Positions 39,500 through 48,781 of a stretch of 64,000 bases of DNA are shown in pieces. Numbering within the stretch: position 1 is the first letter of the stretch; the number at the start of each line of letters is the position of its first letter. Source of the stretch: Pectobacterium aquaticum (GTDB lineage Bacteria > Pseudomonadota > Gammaproteobacteria > Enterobacterales > Enterobacteriaceae); contig NZ_CP086253.1 of the NCBI RefSeq assembly GCF_003382565.3, positions 2,666,001-2,730,000 on the forward strand, read 5' to 3'. A model generated the notes under the pieces. It had not been told where the DNA came from. It saw only the letters and a program-made list of their open reading frames with translations, and made no database searches. The position numbers and the translations under genes were made by a program.

Positions 39500-41512
39500 T
39501 TAGGATACAGCGATAAATTGTGCGCGTAGTGCCTGTACTTCATCGCGTAGGGCAGCAGCCTCTTCAAATTCAAGATTCTGCGCGTGCGTCAACATCTTGC
39601 TTTCCAATTCGCGGATTTTCAGCTCCAGCGCCTTCGGCGTCATCAGTTCATAACGTCCTGCTGGTTCTGCCGCTTTACGATTGCCACGCCCTTTGCCTTT
39701 GTTCGTCGGCCGACCCAGTTGCAAGATATCGGAAATTTTCTTATTGATGCCCTGCGGCACAATGCCGTGCTCGGTGTTGTAGGCTTCCTGCTTCTCGCGG
39801 CGACGCTCCGTTTCACTAATCGCTTTCGCCATCGATGCCGTAATCCTGTCGCCGTAGAGAATGGCTTTACCACGCAGGTTACGTGCCGCACGCCCAATCG
39901 TCTGGATCAGGGAACGTTCAGAGCGCAGGAAACCCTCTTTATCGGCATCCAGAATCGCCACCAGCGACACTTCTGGCATATCCAGCCCTTCACGCAGCAG
40001 GTTGATACCTACCAGTACGTCGAACTCGCCAAGACGTAAATCACGGATGATTTCCACGCGCTCGACGGTGTCGATATCCGAGTGCAGATAGCGTACCCGC
40101 TCGCCGTGTTCTTCCAGATATTCCGTCAGGTCTTCCGCCATGCGTTTGGTCAGCGTGGTCACCAGTACCCGCTCATTAATCGCGGCACGCAGACGAATTT
40201 CGGAAAGCAGGTCATCCACCTGTGTCGCGACAGGTCGCACTTCAATGATCGGATCGAGCAACCCGGTGGGGCGCACCACCTGATCGATCACTTCACCGCC
40301 CGATTTTTCCAGTTCATAGTTACCCGGCGTCGCAGACACGTAGATCGTCTGCGGAGCCAGCGCTTCAAATTCTTCAAACTTCATCGGTCGGTTATCCAGC
40401 GCTGAAGGCAGCCGGAAACCGTATTCAACCAGCGTCTCTTTACGCGCGCGGTCGCCGCGATACATACCGCCGATCTGGGGAACGGTGACGTGGGATTCAT
40501 CAATGACCAGCAGCCCGTCCGCAGGCAAATAGTCAAACAGCGTCGGTGGCGGCTCGCCGGGGCCACGACCGGAAAGGTAGCGTGAGTAGTTTTCGATACC
40601 GGAGCAGTAGCCCAGTTCGTTCATCATCTCCAGATCAAACTGGGTGCGCTGACTCAACCGCTGCTCTTCCACCAGTTTGTCATTAGCCAGCAGCACCTTT
40701 TTACGGTCGGCCAGTTCAACCTTGATGTCTTCCATCGCCTGCAAAATACGCTCACGCGGCGTGACGTAGTGCGTTTTCGGATAGATGGTATAGCGCGGCA
40801 CCGTTTGGAGAACGTGACCCGTCAACGGGTCAAACAGCGACAGCCGTTCCACTTCTTCATCGAACAGTTCAACGCGCAGCGCGATTTCGTCAGATTCCGC
40901 AGGGAAAATATCGATCACCTCACCGCGCACGCGGAACGTACCGCGCTGAAACGCCTGATCGTTACGGGAATATTGCAACTCAGCCAGACGCCGCAAAATC
41001 GCACGCTGGTCAATTAGCATCCCCTGCGTCAGGTGCAGCATCATTTTCAGATAGAGATCGGGATCGCCCAGACCATAGATCGCGGATACCGAGGCCACGA
41101 CGATGACATCGCGCCGCTCCAGCAGCGCTTTTGTTGCAGAAAGACGCATCTGTTCGATATGTTCGTTAACCGACGCGTCTTTTTCGATGAAGGTGTCTGA
41201 ACTCGGAACATAGGCCTCTGGCTGATAATAGTCGTAATACGAAACGAAGTACTCGACGGCATTATCAGGAAAGAACTCTTTCATTTCGCCATACAACTGG
41301 GCTGCCAGCGTTTTATTGGGTGCCAGCATCATCGTCGGGCGATTGAGGTCGGCAATCACATTGGCGATCGTGAACGTCTTACCTGAACCTGTTACCCCGA
41401 GCAGCGTTTGGTGCGCTAACCCGTCTTCCAGGCCCTCTTTTAAACGACGAATAGCCTCAGGCTGATCGCCTGCCGGTTTAAAGTCGGAATTCAGTGTAAA
41501 TACTTTACTCAT
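39500..41512 (-). CDS. uvrB: Excinuclease ABC subunit B, UvrB
   Basis: The 670-residue protein has Walker A GVTGSGKTFT (about 39-48), the beta-hairpin region YYDYYQPEAYVP, helicase motifs (DESHVT, ATPGNYE, QTIGRAARN) and the C-terminal UVR coiled coil (KIRELESKMLTHAQNLEFEEAAALRDEV) that contacts UvrC. It verifies DNA damage after UvrA loading. Length agrees with E. coli (673). A LexA-type box and a paired DnaA-box dyad lie upstream (41622-41641, 41941-41965). Confidence 0.97.
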   Translation of the reverse strand: MSKVFTLNSDFKPAGDQPEAIRRLKEGLEDGLAHQTLLGVTGSGKTFTIANVIADLNRPTMMLAPNKTLAAQLYGEMKEFFPDNAVEYFVSYYDYYQPEAYVPSSDTFIEKDASVNEHIEQMRLSATKALLERRDVIVVASVSAIYGLGDPDLYLKMMLHLTQGMLIDQRAILRRLAELQYSRNDQAFQRGTFRVRGEVIDIFPAESDEIALRVELFDEEVERLSLFDPLTGHVLQTVPRYTIYPKTHYVTPRERILQAMEDIKVELADRKKVLLANDKLVEEQRLSQRTQFDLEMMNELGYCSGIENYSRYLSGRGPGEPPPTLFDYLPADGLLVIDESHVTVPQIGGMYRGDRARKETLVEYGFRLPSALDNRPMKFEEFEALAPQTIYVSATPGNYELEKSGGEVIDQVVRPTGLLDPIIEVRPVATQVDDLLSEIRLRAAINERVLVTTLTKRMAEDLTEYLEEHGERVRYLHSDIDTVERVEIIRDLRLGEFDVLVGINLLREGLDMPEVSLVAILDADKEGFLRSERSLIQTIGRAARNLRGKAILYGDRITASMAKAISETERRREKQEAYNTEHGIVPQGINKKISDILQLGRPTNKGKGRGNRKAAEPAGRYELMTPKALELKIRELESKMLTHAQNLEFEEAAALRDEVQALRAQFIAVS

Positions 41513-41621
41513 CGTTAAGCACGCTACTTATCGTTATTACCCATCGCGCAATGCGACGTTCGTGGGTGGATGCTCGGAACATTATTCTGAATGCCAATGA
41601 CGAAATTCGCTACCGCAATGA

Positions 41622-41641
41622 TACTGGATATAAAAACAGCA
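41622..41641 (-). promoter_or_regulatory. LexA (SOS) box of uvrB
   Basis: Read on the minus strand the sequence is TGCTGTTTTTATATCCAGTA, matching the 20-base SOS consensus TACTGTATATATATACAGTA at the CTGT arm and at CAGT with one deviation. The uvrB box of E. coli has a similar CTGTTTTTTTATCCAG core. It lies about 110 bases upstream of the uvrB start. Confidence 0.85.
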
Positions 41642-41940
41642 TCAAGGAAATTATCGCTGGGTTGGACGATTAATCAACCAATGAATTGCTAACACATCTG
41701 TTTGCAATCTACCAGATAAAATCATCATGATTTATCCCCAAAGTTGGTAAAAATGTAACATACGGAGATGACCGATGACGTTAATTTATGCAACTACGCA
41801 TTATTGATGTTCAAGACGCTTGATTTTACTTAAGTGAATGATAATAAATAGATTAAAAAAACCGTGGAGAATAGCGTCAACCTTGCGGCAATCCGCGCCA
41901 GCTCTCGGTTAGGCCGTGTTGTCTATCCATAATTCACATA

Positions 41941-41965
41941 GTTATCCACAGAAATGGTGGATAAC
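41941..41965. promoter_or_regulatory. Perfect dyad of two DnaA-box-like sites
   Basis: GTTATCCAC (41941-41949) and GTGGATAAC (41957-41965) are perfect nine-base inverted arms around AGAAATG. The plus-strand reading TTATCCACA (41942-41950) is the consensus DnaA box; the opposite arm reads TTATCCACC on the minus strand. A role of DnaA at the uvrB promoter has been reported for E. coli; here the dyad is about 430 bases upstream of uvrB. Confidence 0.65.
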
Positions 41966-42270
41966 TCCCACAACCCCGCATCAGCACTGAGTTAGAGAAA
42001 TACCCGCTTCATTCGTGATTCCCCCTGATATGGATTTTCTTCACGCTCTTTCTGTGATTTATCGCATAAGGATTAGATGGAAAAAGACTAAAAACAGCCG
42101 AGGGAAAAAATGCCACAAGTCAGGCATGACGGGGATTAGAGAAAAACTCAAGAAGGTTTTAGCTATTGATCAGCATGAAAATGTAGGTTTTACGATCATG
42201 AAACCGATGCCGGTAAAAAACAACAAAAACCGTTGCTTGATTAAATGCAGGCGAAGGTTTGCTAAAATGA

Positions 42271-42951
42271 TTACCCCGCTAATAACCCAATATCAACGTA
42301 CTGCCCCAGATTATGCTGCTGAAGATCCGATACATAAGGAATTTCGCCCAGCATTGGCGCGGGCAGGCGTTGTTGCAGAGTTTGCAGATACGGCTGGTGC
42401 CATTTTCCGGGTGGCGTGATGTCATTTGCAATCCAGCCGCCAAGGCGCAATCCAGTGTGTTGAATGGCGTGGGCCGTTAACATCGCGTGATTAATACACC
42501 CCAATTTGATACCGACCACCAAAATTACGGGAAGCTGTTCCTGTACCACCCAGTCAGCAAACGTATCCTGCTCTGACAGCGGCGTAAACCACCCGCCAGC
42601 GCCTTCGACCAGCAGCCAATCCACCTGAGTTTCTAATGCCCGTAGCCCTGCGGACAACGCTGGGAGATGAATAGGCCGCTGATCCACCGCACTGATAATA
42701 TGTGGTGACGTCGGTTCCATAAACGCCAGCGGATTCACCGCCTGATAATCCAGCCGGACGCTGCTATTGGCCTGAAGCGCCAGCGCATCGCTGTTGCGAA
42801 TGCCGTCGGCCGTCATTTCACAGCCTGACGCCACGGGTTTATAGCCTGCGGTACGGTATCCAGCCTGATTGGCTGCCTGAAGCAGCGCCGTACTCGCAAC
42901 CGTTTTCCCAACTTCGGTATCCGTACCCGTCACAAACCAGCGCTCAATCAC
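42271..42951 (-). CDS. bioD: Dethiobiotin synthetase BioD
   Basis: The 226-residue P-loop enzyme closes the ureido ring of biotin using CO2 and ATP. Walker A is GTDTEVGKT (8-16), followed by YKPVASGCE and VEGAGGWFTPL, all typical. It overlaps bioC by eight bases, last in the bioBFCD series. Confidence 0.95.
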   Translation of the reverse strand: MIERWFVTGTDTEVGKTVASTALLQAANQAGYRTAGYKPVASGCEMTADGIRNSDALALQANSSVRLDYQAVNPLAFMEPTSPHIISAVDQRPIHLPALSAGLRALETQVDWLLVEGAGGWFTPLSEQDTFADWVVQEQLPVILVVGIKLGCINHAMLTAHAIQHTGLRLGGWIANDITPPGKWHQPYLQTLQQRLPAPMLGEIPYVSDLQQHNLGQYVDIGLLAG

Positions 42952-43705
42952 GATAAATCACTCCATAAACTAGTTGATAACTGAGCGGGTAGCCGCCCTG
43001 TTCTTGCGGATAATGGGCAGACAATGCCGCCAGACGCGCCCGGCTCAATAACCCCGGCGCACGCCCGTCGTGCAGCCAGGTCGCACCAATCCCCTTCAGC
43101 GATTTCATCAACGCCAATACATCAGGGAAAAAGCAGACCTCACGTTCTTGAACCAAGTGATGGCGATAAGGCTGACAGGCTGCTTCGATAGCGGAGAGCG
43201 ACAGAAAGCGATTCGTCCGCTGCGTGCCGTCCAGACGCTGCCACGCCTGCGACAATTCACTTAAGGAACCGTCCGCCAGCGTCGCAAACGCCATCACGCC
43301 CCCCGGTCGTGTAACCCGATACAGCTCGGCCAGCGCACGCGGTAACGAGTCGCACCACTGCACAGCCAGATTGCTGTAGCTGATATCCACACAGCAATCC
43401 GCCAGCGGCAGGTTTTCGATATCGCCTTCCAGATAACGATCGGCAACGTGCTGCTCACGGGCATGCGCCAGCATGTCCACCGACAAATCCAGCGCAGTCA
43501 CATTCTTACCAGCCTGACGCCAGTGGCGGCTAAAATGCCCGGTTCCGCAGCCCGCATCCAATACCTGTAAACCGCTGTGCAACGGCATCAGCGCCAGCAG
43601 GCGTTCTCCGCTGGTGCGTTGCAGTTCGGCAAAGCGATCGTAACACCCCGCCGCACGCCCAAACGCCTGCGCAATCGCCTGCTTGTTATAGTTTTCTGTC
43701 AGCAT
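42944..43705 (-). CDS. bioC: Malonyl-ACP O-methyltransferase BioC
   Basis: The 253-residue SAM-dependent methyltransferase primes fatty acid synthesis for pimelate by methylating malonyl-ACP. Motif I is VLDAGCGTGHFSRHW (about 47-61), then LEGDIENLPLADCCVD and the BioC-typical N-terminus NKQAIAQAFGRAAGCYDRFAELQ. It overlaps bioF by 20 bases and bioD by eight. Confidence 0.94.
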   Translation of the reverse strand: MLTENYNKQAIAQAFGRAAGCYDRFAELQRTSGERLLALMPLHSGLQVLDAGCGTGHFSRHWRQAGKNVTALDLSVDMLAHAREQHVADRYLEGDIENLPLADCCVDISYSNLAVQWCDSLPRALAELYRVTRPGGVMAFATLADGSLSELSQAWQRLDGTQRTNRFLSLSAIEAACQPYRHHLVQEREVCFFPDVLALMKSLKGIGATWLHDGRAPGLLSRARLAALSAHYPQEQGGYPLSYQLVYGVIYRD

Positions 43706-44843
43706 GGTGTAATACCGTAAGCAAGCGATTGATATCTTCCGGCTGGTGTTCCGCCGTCAGCGTAATGCGCAGACGGGCGCTGCCGACAGGTACCGTTGGT
43801 GGCCGCATCGCACTGACCCACACGCCCTGTTCACGCAGATGGTTCATCAGTGCCATTGCCCGCGCGTTCTCACCCACAATCAGCGGCTGAATCGCGCTCT
43901 GTGAATCCATCAATTGATAGGACGAGTTGGAAAAGCCCGCGCGGAACTGGGCGATGTTACGTCGTAACGCATCGCGCCGCGCGTCGCCCTGGCGGACACA
44001 GTTGACCGCCGCGCTCAGCGCACAGGCCTGTGCGGCAGGCATCGAAGTGCTGTAAATCAGATGACGGGCGAATTGCAGGAAATACTCGGCCAGCGGTTCG
44101 GCGCACAGGACCGCCGCGCCGCTCACCCCAAACGCCTTGCCGAACGTGACAATAAGCAGTTCGGGTTTAACGCCCTGTTGCCAACAACTGCCGCGACCTT
44201 CATCACCCAGCACGCCAATACCGTGTGCATCGTCCACCATCAGCCAGGCATCGTGCGCTCGGCACTGAGCCTGGAGCGCCGACAGTGGCGCGGTATCGCC
44301 ATCCATGCTGAAAACGCCTTCGGTCACCACCAGCGTCTGGCCGTCCGCAGGTTTCTCTAGCAGCGTTTGCAGATTATCAGGCTGATTATGTTTAAAGCGC
44401 CGCAGGGTCGCGGGTGACTGTGCAGCCGCTTCCAGTAATGAAGCGTGACTGAGCTTATCGGCAAAGATACGGTCTTCTGACTGTGCCAACGCCGCCACCA
44501 CAGCCTGATTCGCGGCATAGCCGGAAATAAACAGCAGCGCACGCGGATAACCCAACCAGTCGGCAAGCTGACGTTCCAGCGCGGCATGAGCATCGGTATA
44601 GCCCGTCACATGCCCGGAACCACCGCTGCCAATACCGTATTGCTCAGCGCCCTGCTGCCAGGCGCGCACAATCTCCGGGTGGTGACTCAACCCCAGATAG
44701 TCGTTGCTGGAAAAATTCAGGTAGCAGCGGTCGCCCTGCATCAGCCAGCGCCCGCTGCCGCCTTGATTCACCCGCCGTACGCGGTAGGCATCATCGCGCT
44801 GGCGTTGTACCAGCGCGGCGTCAATACGTTGCTGCCAGCTCAT
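43686..44843 (-). CDS. bioF: 8-amino-7-oxononanoate synthase BioF
   Basis: The 385-residue PLP enzyme condenses pimeloyl-ACP with alanine. The PLP lysine is in VTFGKAFGVSGAAV; the aspartate is in LMVDDAHGIGVLG. N-terminal WQQRIDAALVQRQRDDAYRVRR and YLNFSSNDYLGLSHHPE are typical. It follows bioB by 39 bases. Confidence 0.96.
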   Translation of the reverse strand: MSWQQRIDAALVQRQRDDAYRVRRVNQGGSGRWLMQGDRCYLNFSSNDYLGLSHHPEIVRAWQQGAEQYGIGSGGSGHVTGYTDAHAALERQLADWLGYPRALLFISGYAANQAVVAALAQSEDRIFADKLSHASLLEAAAQSPATLRRFKHNQPDNLQTLLEKPADGQTLVVTEGVFSMDGDTAPLSALQAQCRAHDAWLMVDDAHGIGVLGDEGRGSCWQQGVKPELLIVTFGKAFGVSGAAVLCAEPLAEYFLQFARHLIYSTSMPAAQACALSAAVNCVRQGDARRDALRRNIAQFRAGFSNSSYQLMDSQSAIQPLIVGENARAMALMNHLREQGVWVSAMRPPTVPVGSARLRITLTAEHQPEDINRLLTVLHHADRKL

Positions 44844-44882
44844 GATTCAGCACGCCTTGCCCGACGGTTTGCAGGCTGGACG

Positions 44883-45920
44883 TTATACCGCAGCATTATA
44901 AAATTGCTCGCTATCGGCGTTAACCAGTTGTTCCGCCAACCGCTGTTGCTGTTGGTTATCCCCGTATTCGGTCGCCGTCTGCTGCGGATTCAGACCCAGT
45001 TTGAGGAACAGCGCCAGATCTTTGTCTTCTTTCGGGTTTGGCGTCGTGAGCAGTTTGCAGCCGTAGAAAATGGAGTTCGCCCCCGCCATAAAGCACATCG
45101 CCTGCGTTTGTTCACTCATCTGTTCGCGTCCGGCGGACAGGCGTACATAGGAAGCCGGCATCATGATACGCGCAACGGCAATAGTACGAATGAAATCAAA
45201 CGGATCGACATCATCATTATCCGCCAGCGGCGTGCCTTTCACCTTCACCAGCATGTTGATCGGCACGCTTTCCGGCGGCGTCGGTAGGTTAGCCAGTTGC
45301 ACCAGCAGCCCGGCGCGATCGCGCACGGTTTCCCCCAAACCAACGATGCCGCCGGAACAGACTTTAATGCCCGCGCCGCGTACTTTACCCAGCGTATCCA
45401 GACGCTCTTGATATGTGCGGGTCGTGATAATGCTGCCGTAAAATTCTGGCGAGGTATCGAGGTTATGGTTATAGAAATCCAGTCCAGCAGAGGCCAAACG
45501 CTCGGCCTGATCGTTGTGCAGCGTTCCCAGCGTCATGCAGGTTTCCATCCCCATCGCTTTGACGCCTTGCACCATCTGTTCCAGATACGGCATGTCGCGC
45601 TCGTGCGGGTTTTTCCACGCCGCGCCCATACAAAAGCGCGTCGATCCTGCGGCTTTCGCCTGACGAGCCGACTCCAGCACCTGTTCAACCTGCATCAGGC
45701 GTTCGGTATCAATCCCGGTGCGATAGCGGGAGCTCTGCGGGCAATATTTACAGTCCTCAGGGCAGGAACCGGTCTTTATCGACAGTAACGTACTGACCTG
45801 CACCTGACGGGGATCAAAATGCTGACGGTGGATCTGCTGCGCTTCAAACATCAGTTCCAGAAATGGTTTATTAAATAAGTCTTGCGCTTGCTCAAGCGTC
45901 CAGTACATGCGGTCAGCCAT
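44883..45920 (-). CDS. bioB: Biotin synthase BioB
   Basis: The 345-residue radical SAM enzyme inserts sulphur into dethiobiotin. The CxxxCxxC cluster is in TGSCPEDCKYCPQSSRY; the second cluster ligands lie in RFCMGAAW and TCMTLG; VRLSAGREQM is conserved. It is first in the leftward bio operon, about 55 bases from the BirA-type operator. Confidence 0.97.
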   Translation of the reverse strand: MADRMYWTLEQAQDLFNKPFLELMFEAQQIHRQHFDPRQVQVSTLLSIKTGSCPEDCKYCPQSSRYRTGIDTERLMQVEQVLESARQAKAAGSTRFCMGAAWKNPHERDMPYLEQMVQGVKAMGMETCMTLGTLHNDQAERLASAGLDFYNHNLDTSPEFYGSIITTRTYQERLDTLGKVRGAGIKVCSGGIVGLGETVRDRAGLLVQLANLPTPPESVPINMLVKVKGTPLADNDDVDPFDFIRTIAVARIMMPASYVRLSAGREQMSEQTQAMCFMAGANSIFYGCKLLTTPNPKEDKDLALFLKLGLNPQQTATEYGDNQQQQRLAEQLVNADSEQFYNAAV

Positions 45921-45974
45921 CTCGGCATCTCCAAACTAAAAACGTTTCGCCAGTGTAAATTAACCCGATATACT

Positions 45975-46004
45975 GTCAACCAAATAGAATCCATTTTGGT
46001 TGAC
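45975..46004. promoter_or_regulatory. BirA operator between bioB and bioA
   Basis: GTCAACCAAA (45975-45984) and TTTGGTTGAC (45995-46004) are perfect inverted arms with ten bases between. This matches the E. coli bio operator plan (GTAAACC...GGTTGAC) where BirA with biotinyl-AMP represses both divergent operons. It ends 11 bases before the bioA start codon. Confidence 0.9.
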
Positions 46005-46015
46005 GAAAGATCATC

Positions 46016-47320
46016 ATGAGCCCGGAAGACATTGCTTTTGACCAGCGCCACATTTGGCATCCCTACACCTCAATGACCGAACCGCTGCCCTGCTATCCGG
46101 TGATAGCGGCTAGCGGCGTCGAGCTTCAGTTGGATGACGGACGTCGCCTGATTGACGGCATGTCATCGTGGTGGGCGGCGATTCACGGCTACAACCATCC
46201 GGCGATCAATCAAGCGGTGCAGGCTCAGCTCAGCCAGATGTCGCATGTGATGTTTGGCGGGATCACCCATCCGGCGGCGGTGGCACTGTGCCGCCAACTG
46301 GTGGACATCACGCCAGAAGCACTGGAATGCGTTTTTCTGGCGGATTCCGGCTCGGTGGCTGTCGAAGTGGCGATGAAAATGGCGCTGCAATATTGGCAAG
46401 CACGGGGTGAAACCCGTCAACGCTTTCTCACCCTGCGTCACGGCTATCACGGTGATACCTTCGGTGCGATGTCCGTGTGCGATCCGCAGAATTCGATGCA
46501 TAGTCTGTATCAGGGCTACCTGCCTACCCATCTGTTTGTCGATGCGCCGCCCTGTGCCGCGATCAACGAAGGCGGTTTTACCGACGAATGGCAGGAAGAT
46601 GATATTGCGCCGCTACAGGCGATGCTGTCGGTGCACGCTCATGAGATCGCGGCCGTCATTCTGGAACCCATCGTGCAGGGCGCGGGCGGGATGCGCTTTT
46701 ATCATCCGGCCTACCTGCATCGGGTACGGGAACTGTGTGACCAATGGGGCATTTTGCTGATTGCCGATGAGATCGCCACCGGATTTGGCCGCACCGGCAA
46801 GCTGTTTGCCTGCGAGCATGCAGGCATTTCTCCCGATATTATGTGTCTGGGAAAAGCGCTTACCGGCGGCTATATGACGCTCTCCGCCACGCTGACCACC
46901 CGCATAGTCGCTGAAACCATCAGCAACGGTGCGGCAGGCTGTTTTATGCACGGCCCTACATTTATGGGCAATCCGCTCGCCTGCGCGGCAGCCAATGCCA
47001 GTTTGTCGCTGTTGGCGGAGAACCGCTGGCAGCAGCAAGTGCAAAATATTGAGCGGCAGTTGCGAGACGCACTGCAACCCTGTTCGGATTCTTCGCTGGT
47101 GGCGAACGTTCGCGTACTGGGTGCTATCGGCGTGGTGGAAACACAGCGTCCGGTCAATATGGCGCGGCTACAGCGTTTCTTCGTTGAGCGCGGCGTCTGG
47201 ATTCGACCGTTTGGCCGACTCATTTATCTGATGCCGCCGTTTATCATTCAGCCTGATGAACTGCGTAAGCTGACCGACGCCGTCTGTGCCGCGATTCGTG
47301 ACGAACGGCTATTTGACTAG
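46016..47320 (+). CDS. bioA: Adenosylmethionine-8-amino-7-oxononanoate transaminase BioA
   Basis: The 434-residue class III transaminase uses S-adenosylmethionine as amino donor. The PLP lysine is in CLGKALTGGYMTLSATL; the aspartate is in LLIADEIATGFGRTG; SSWWAAIHGYNHP near residue 50 is diagnostic of BioA. It is transcribed divergently from bioBFCD across the shared operator. Confidence 0.96.
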   Translation: MSPEDIAFDQRHIWHPYTSMTEPLPCYPVIAASGVELQLDDGRRLIDGMSSWWAAIHGYNHPAINQAVQAQLSQMSHVMFGGITHPAAVALCRQLVDITPEALECVFLADSGSVAVEVAMKMALQYWQARGETRQRFLTLRHGYHGDTFGAMSVCDPQNSMHSLYQGYLPTHLFVDAPPCAAINEGGFTDEWQEDDIAPLQAMLSVHAHEIAAVILEPIVQGAGGMRFYHPAYLHRVRELCDQWGILLIADEIATGFGRTGKLFACEHAGISPDIMCLGKALTGGYMTLSATLTTRIVAETISNGAAGCFMHGPTFMGNPLACAAANASLSLLAENRWQQQVQNIERQLRDALQPCSDSSLVANVRVLGAIGVVETQRPVNMARLQRFFVERGVWIRPFGRLIYLMPPFIIQPDELRKLTDAVCAAIRDERLFD

Positions 47321-47506
47321 CGACTATTTGAGTCAATAAAGTATTTGGATCAATAAAGGCTTGGGTGCGACACGTTTTCTGTCGTGCCTGAACCGTTCAC
47401 CTGATATCCCCTGCCATGTGTTGCTGTATAACGTTAGCAATGTGAGCTGTGGCACGTAAATTCCATTAGCGTTATGATAATCCCCTCAGCTAATCAGGAA
47501 TGTCCC

Positions 47507-47914
47507 ATGCGTAATACGTTCATCGTGTGCTGGCAGTATTTACGCGCTTTCGCATTGATTTATCTCTGCCTGCTGGCAGGCAATGCGGTATCCGCGTTAC
47601 TTCCGTTCACTATCCCCGGTAGTATCATCGGCATGCTGGTCTTGTTCACCCTTCTTGCCTCGCAAATTCTGCCCGCGCAGTGGGTAAAACCGGGTTGCCA
47701 TCTTCTTATTCGTCACATGGCGCTGCTGTTCGTCCCCATCGGCGTCGGCGTGATGAATTATTACGATCTGGTCAGCCAACAGTTCGGCCCTATCGTGGTT
47801 TCCTGCCTGATCAGTACCTTTATAGTGATGTTGGTTGTGGGTTTCAGTACCCAGATAATGCAGCGTGAACGAGCCGTGGCTGGCGATCGCACGCCGCCGA
47901 AGGATAACGAATAA
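47507..47914 (+). CDS. yohJ: YohJ, CidA/LrgA-family membrane protein
   Basis: The 135-residue protein has four membrane segments of the LrgA/CidA type (LRAFALIYLCLLAGNAVSAL, IPGSIIGMLVLFTLLASQI, HLLIRHMALLFVPIGVGVM, VSCLISTFIVMLVVGFST). ATG 47507 is chosen for family alignment over an upstream ATG. It overlaps yohK by one base; the pair is related to holin-antiholin-like and pyruvate/metabolite transport systems, and in E. coli yohJK precede cdd as here. Confidence 0.93.
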   Translation: MRNTFIVCWQYLRAFALIYLCLLAGNAVSALLPFTIPGSIIGMLVLFTLLASQILPAQWVKPGCHLLIRHMALLFVPIGVGVMNYYDLVSQQFGPIVVSCLISTFIVMLVVGFSTQIMQRERAVAGDRTPPKDNE

Positions 47915-48609
47915 TGTTCAGCTATTTGTGGTGGTCGCTGCCCCTCACTCTGATTGTCTTTTTCGCCGCGCGTAAACTGGCCGTGCTGACCCGGATTTCC
48001 CTGTTGAACCCGTTGCTGGTGTCGATGGCGATTATTATTCCGCTGCTGCTGGTATTGAAGATTCCCTACGAGCACTATTTTCAGGGCAGCAAAGCCCTTA
48101 ACGACCTGCTGCAACCAGCGGTGGTCGCGCTGGCGTTCCCGCTTTATGAGCAACTGCATCAAATCCGCGCGCGCTGGAAATCAATCATCAGCGTGTGCTT
48201 CATCGGCAGCCTGACCGCGATTATCTCCGGCACGCTGGTGGCGCTGTGGATGGGCGCCTCGCCAGAAATCGCCGCCTCGGTGCTGCCTAAATCCGTCACC
48301 ACGCCGATTGCGATGGCCGTCGCCAGCTCGATTGGCGGGATTCCGGCTATCAGCGCCGTCTGCGTGATTTTTGTCGGTATTCTCGGCGCAGTCTTAGGCC
48401 ACAGTGTGTTCAACCGCATCGGTATTAAAACTAAAGCCGCGCGTGGGCTGTCGATGGGGACAGCCTCACACGCACTCGGTACGGCGCGCTGTGCAGAGGT
48501 TGACTATCAGGAAGGCGCATTCAGTTCGCTGGCGCTGGTCATCTGCGGGATCATCACGTCGCTGATTGCGCCGCTAGTCTTCCCTCTACTCTTGCATGTC
48601 GTTGGCTAA
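47914..48609 (+). CDS. yohK: YohK, LrgB-family membrane protein
   Basis: The 231-residue protein has about eight hydrophobic segments and the LrgB signature (PLYEQLHQIRARWKSI, LLPKSVTTPIAMAVAS-like VLPKSVTTPIAMAVASSIGG, GTASHALGTARCAE). It works with YohJ; physiological substrate in enterobacteria is unsettled. Order yohJ-yohK-cdd matches E. coli. Confidence 0.94.
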   Translation: MFSYLWWSLPLTLIVFFAARKLAVLTRISLLNPLLVSMAIIIPLLLVLKIPYEHYFQGSKALNDLLQPAVVALAFPLYEQLHQIRARWKSIISVCFIGSLTAIISGTLVALWMGASPEIAASVLPKSVTTPIAMAVASSIGGIPAISAVCVIFVGILGAVLGHSVFNRIGIKTKAARGLSMGTASHALGTARCAEVDYQEGAFSSLALVICGIITSLIAPLVFPLLLHVVG

Positions 48610-48781
48610 ATCTGGCGGGGGATGGTGCGTAGCTCGCATCGCCCGCTATAAAATTGAGATACATCTCGCATTTAACAGTTAATTTGCATTCCTTTCATTC
48701 AACAAAGAGATTTTGATCACAATTTATTGCTACTCTGCTCCCTAACATGACGTCATTGACGGGTAAAAAGAGTACGCCACC

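Larger units (their letters stand above)
41513..42270. other. Long gap upstream of uvrB with SOS box and DnaA-type dyad
   Basis: These 758 bases contain the uvrB control sites listed separately and no supported gene. A 134-codon plus-strand frame (42015-42419) runs into bioD antisense, is Lys-rich and has no family resemblance. The stretch 42060-42270 is AT-rich and carries no recognisable RNA. The region ends at the bioD stop. Confidence 0.6.

Noticed and set aside
42015..42419. 134-codon plus-strand frame between uvrB and bioD
   Set aside because: Its last third is antisense to bioD, and the first part is AT-rich with a Lys-rich composition and no homologue that I recognise.
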